A stretch of 23,245 bases of DNA from Candidatus Woesearchaeota archaeon (GTDB lineage: Archaea; Nanobdellota; Nanobdellia; Woesearchaeales; UBA11576). The translations under genes were made by a program, and so were the position numbers. The number at the start of each line of letters is the position of its first letter. Within the stretch, counting starts at the first letter, position 1. This document shows positions 21,223 through 23,245 of this stretch, piece by piece. The notes under the pieces are model-generated. The model was not told the DNA's origin. It was given only the letters and a program-made list of their open reading frames with translations, and made no database searches. Location of the stretch: NCBI GenBank assembly GCA_019322385.1, contig JAHWIS010000029.1:1-23245 (forward strand). The letters run 5' to 3'.

Positions 21223-21600
21223 ATGAAAAAAAATGACAGGCATGAGCTTGAAGATTGGCTTAAAAAGCTCAAGGAATCCGAAAAGATCATAATTGTCGAA
21301 GGCTCGAATGATAAATTAGCCCTTTTCAATATCGGCATCCAAAAAAAACAGGTCCAGGTCCTCAACGACGCAGTATTTACTGTCGCTGAAAAGGTCGCTA
21401 AGCATTCAAAACAGGCCATAATCCTCACTGACCTTGATAAAGAGGGAAAAAAGCTTTACTCAAACCTCAAACGAAACCTCAATCGTATCGGCGTGCATGT
21501 CGACACCTTTTTCCGCGAGTTCTTATTCAGGAACAGCGACCTGTCGCACATAGAAGGCATTGACACCTTCTTCAAGAACCTCAGGCGAAAGCAGCCTTAA
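21223..21600 (+). CDS. small stand-alone Toprim domain protein
   Basis: A 125-residue protein that is almost only a Toprim fold. The catalytic glutamate E26 is in IIIVEGSNDKLAL (with D30), and the DxD pair D70 and D72 is in AIILTDLDKEGKKL. Toprim domains bind Mg2+ and act in topoisomerases, DnaG primases, RecR, OLD nucleases and the RNase M5 (RnmV) group. This one resembles the small archaeal RnmV-like group; the reaction is not known to me. An N-terminal charged helix (1-20) precedes the domain. It is divergent from the fused primase and convergent with Hef, so a nucleic-acid role in replication or repair or in RNA processing is plausible. Confidence 0.87.
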   Translation: MKKNDRHELEDWLKKLKESEKIIIVEGSNDKLALFNIGIQKKQVQVLNDAVFTVAEKVAKHSKQAIILTDLDKEGKKLYSNLKRNLNRIGVHVDTFFREFLFRNSDLSHIEGIDTFFKNLRRKQP

Positions 21601-23245
21601 TCCTCGCCATACTTCTCTGTCAGCACCCTCTGTATCTCTTTTGCCTTCTTTTCCCCTATCTTCTCGACATCCTGCAAATCCTCATTGCTTGCATTCACGA
21701 AATGCTTGATCGTGCCGAACTTCTCTAGCAATGGCTTTGCCAGCGTCGGCCCCACCCCTGGCAGTGACGACACAATATACTCCTGCTGCTCCTTCAGCGT
21801 CATAGGCTTCTTGCTTCCATGCGGATTGAATTCCCTGAACTCAGGGTCCTGTTCTCTTTTTGCGATGACTGCCATCAACGCTGCTGTCTCTTTTGCGTTC
21901 TTGGTCTGCATCACAGGCATCCCATAACTCACTGTTATAGTTGCAAGCATGCCCCTTATAGCATTAGGATGTATCTTCCTCTGTGAATATATGTCCTCAT
22001 CACCCTCGACGATTATGATTGGCCTCTCAAAGTTCTGCTTCAGGTACTTGATCTGCTCCAGCAATCTTCCATCGACTATCGAGTCGACAAAATCAGGCAC
22101 TTTCTTGTACTCAACACCTACTCTGCTGGACAACAGATAGTCTCCGACATTCAGTGTCTGCATATTGATCGAGACTCCCATGTCGATCAGCTCCTTGATC
22201 ACTCCCGATGCCTTCTCCCGCACATCTGCGAATATCTTGAGCTCGACCTCTGGCGATATGAACCTCTCAAGGTTCATCTCCTGCCTCTTCTCAAACCCGT
22301 TGAATTTTGTCCGCAGGTTCTCAAGCTCCCTGTACATACGTTTTTCCTTGTGGTGTGCGCTCCATTTGTACCCTTCATCGCGCGTCCCCCTGGTCATCAG
22401 CACTACGACCCGTCCTTTCTCCTGTCTTCCTGTCCTGCCTCGCCTCTGTATTGTCCTTATTCCCGACGGTATAGGCTCATAGAACACTACAAGATCGACA
22501 TATGGTATGTCAATACCCTCTTCTGCGACAGACGTGGCCACAAGCGTGTTGAACTCTCCTGCCTTGAACTCCTCAAGCATCTGTTTTTGCTCTTTCTGTG
22601 TCAGTCCTGTCCCGTTCTTCTTTGCCTGACCAACAAATATCTTTACGCTCACCCCCGGAACAGAGCTCAATGTCTCCTTGATCTTCTTTGCGCTCTCCCT
22701 GTATTGGTTGAAAACTATTATCTTAACTTTTTCATTTACAGAGACCTCATTCTTCACAAGCTTTTTCAGCTCGGAAAGCTTCGGATGGTCTATGCCCTTC
22801 TCGGCGATCTTCTTTGTGAGTATGAACGCTGACTTGAAATTCAAATCGCTTGCAAGGTTCTTCACTGCCTTTGTCTTTGACGTCCGTGCCTCTGTGTATA
22901 TCTTGTCGAAATAATTCAAGAGCGGCGTCATTCCCTGTGTCTCAAGCAGTTCTACCGCGTGTTCTGCTTTCATTGCCTCTGCAAGGAGCGATACTGACCT
23001 CATTATCTCGTATGACTTGTCTCCTTTTGCGATCTCAGAATGCAGGAATCCTTGGAGCTTCAATATATGCGTCTTGCCATTATTTATCCGGGAAGAATCA
23101 ATGTAACCAAGGTTCTTTACTTCACGCAGCTTGCTGTTGTAGCACTCCTTCAGGTATCTCTGTATGTTCCTGAACTCGTGCGGAAAATCAACCTTGATCC
23201 AGTCGACGCTTGTCTCCTGTATGTATGGCTTGACATCAGGATCAT
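21597..23245 (-). CDS. hef: Hef-type helicase/nuclease (FANCM/XPF family), N-terminus outside the window
   Basis: The last 548 residues of Hef, which unwinds and cuts stalled or branched replication forks. The frame is open to the right edge, so the TTG at 23063 is not the start. Visible in order: the segment after helicase motif III with FPHEFRNIQRYLKECYNS, motif IV (KIIVFNQYRES), motif V (VATSVAEEGIDIP), motif VI (QRRGRTGRQEKG), then an XPF-type nuclease domain (ADVREK, VGDYLLSSRVGVEYKKVPDF, SIVDGRLLEQ, IIIVEGDEDIY), and a helix-hairpin-helix pair (SLPGVGPTLAKPLL, VEKIGEKKAKEI). The usual ERK catalytic triplet reads EYK (codons at 22104-22112). Walker A and DEAH motifs lie outside the window. 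Its stop shares bases with the Toprim stop. Confidence 0.95.
   Translation of the reverse strand, partial: DPDVKPYIQETSVDWIKVDFPHEFRNIQRYLKECYNSKLREVKNLGYIDSSRINNGKTHILKLQGFLHSEIAKGDKSYEIMRSVSLLAEAMKAEHAVELLETQGMTPLLNYFDKIYTEARTSKTKAVKNLASDLNFKSAFILTKKIAEKGIDHPKLSELKKLVKNEVSVNEKVKIIVFNQYRESAKKIKETLSSVPGVSVKIFVGQAKKNGTGLTQKEQKQMLEEFKAGEFNTLVATSVAEEGIDIPYVDLVVFYEPIPSGIRTIQRRGRTGRQEKGRVVVLMTRGTRDEGYKWSAHHKEKRMYRELENLRTKFNGFEKRQEMNLERFISPEVELKIFADVREKASGVIKELIDMGVSINMQTLNVGDYLLSSRVGVEYKKVPDFVDSIVDGRLLEQIKYLKQNFERPIIIVEGDEDIYSQRKIHPNAIRGMLATITVSYGMPVMQTKNAKETAALMAVIAKREQDPEFREFNPHGSKKPMTLKEQQEYIVSSLPGVGPTLAKPLLEKFGTIKHFVNASNEDLQDVEKIGEKKAKEIQRVLTEKYGED

Overview
The window reads as an archaeal chromosome segment, most likely from a DPANN-type archaeon (Woesearchaeota/Pacearchaeota-like is a guess). 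The evidence is the archaeal S10-spc-alpha order of ribosomal genes, including the archaeal/eukaryotic-only members aIF1, Rpp29, S4e, L32e and L19e. TATA-like boxes, an EMC3/DUF106 gene after secY, a Hef nuclease, and a DNA primase with the PriS and PriL C-terminal regions fused in one chain also fit. That fusion is known from Nanoarchaeum and relatives. The lineage assignment is inference.

Layout. 1-461 (+): 3' end of an FtsX/MacB-type ABC permease whose stop codon lies inside an inverted repeat. 544-1269 (+): TIM-barrel protein with a complete endonuclease-IV-like metal ligand set. 1284-2917 (-): a five-helix Yip1-like membrane protein overlapping by 4 bp a membrane-anchored class III adenylate cyclase. 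2962-3972 (-): radical SAM protein with unusual CX4CX2C spacing. 3987-19296 (-): one compact unit transcribed as L3, L4, L23, L2, S19, L22, S3, L29, aIF1, Rpp29, S17, L14, L24, S4e, L5, S14, S8, L6, L32e, L19e, L18, S5, L30, L15, SecY, EMC3-like. 19297-19555: an AT-rich, repeat-rich leader with promoter and hairpin candidates. 19556-21169 (-): fused primase. 21223-21600 (+): small Toprim protein, divergent from the primase and sharing a 53-bp promoter region with it. 21597-23245 (-): C-terminal part of Hef, sharing stop-codon bases with the Toprim gene.

The genes fall into three functional blocks. The first is translation plus membrane insertion: ribosomal proteins, an initiation factor, an RNase P subunit, SecY and an Oxa1-superfamily insertase. 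The second is replication and repair: primase, Toprim protein and Hef. The third is an accessory/signalling block next to the EMC3 end: radical SAM, cyclase, Yip1-like, TIM-barrel and ABC permease.

The most notable points are the lysine/glutamate/alanine-rich low-complexity tails on at least nine proteins of the ribosomal operon and on the primase, the possible cAMP signalling pair, the non-canonical radical SAM motif, and the extracytoplasmic insertion in the EMC3-like protein. No tRNA, rRNA, CRISPR array or insertion sequence was seen, and no gap between genes exceeds about 260 bases. Nothing here is clearly a wholly new multi-gene system. The cyclase/Yip1 pair and the radical SAM gene are the best candidates for undescribed biology.
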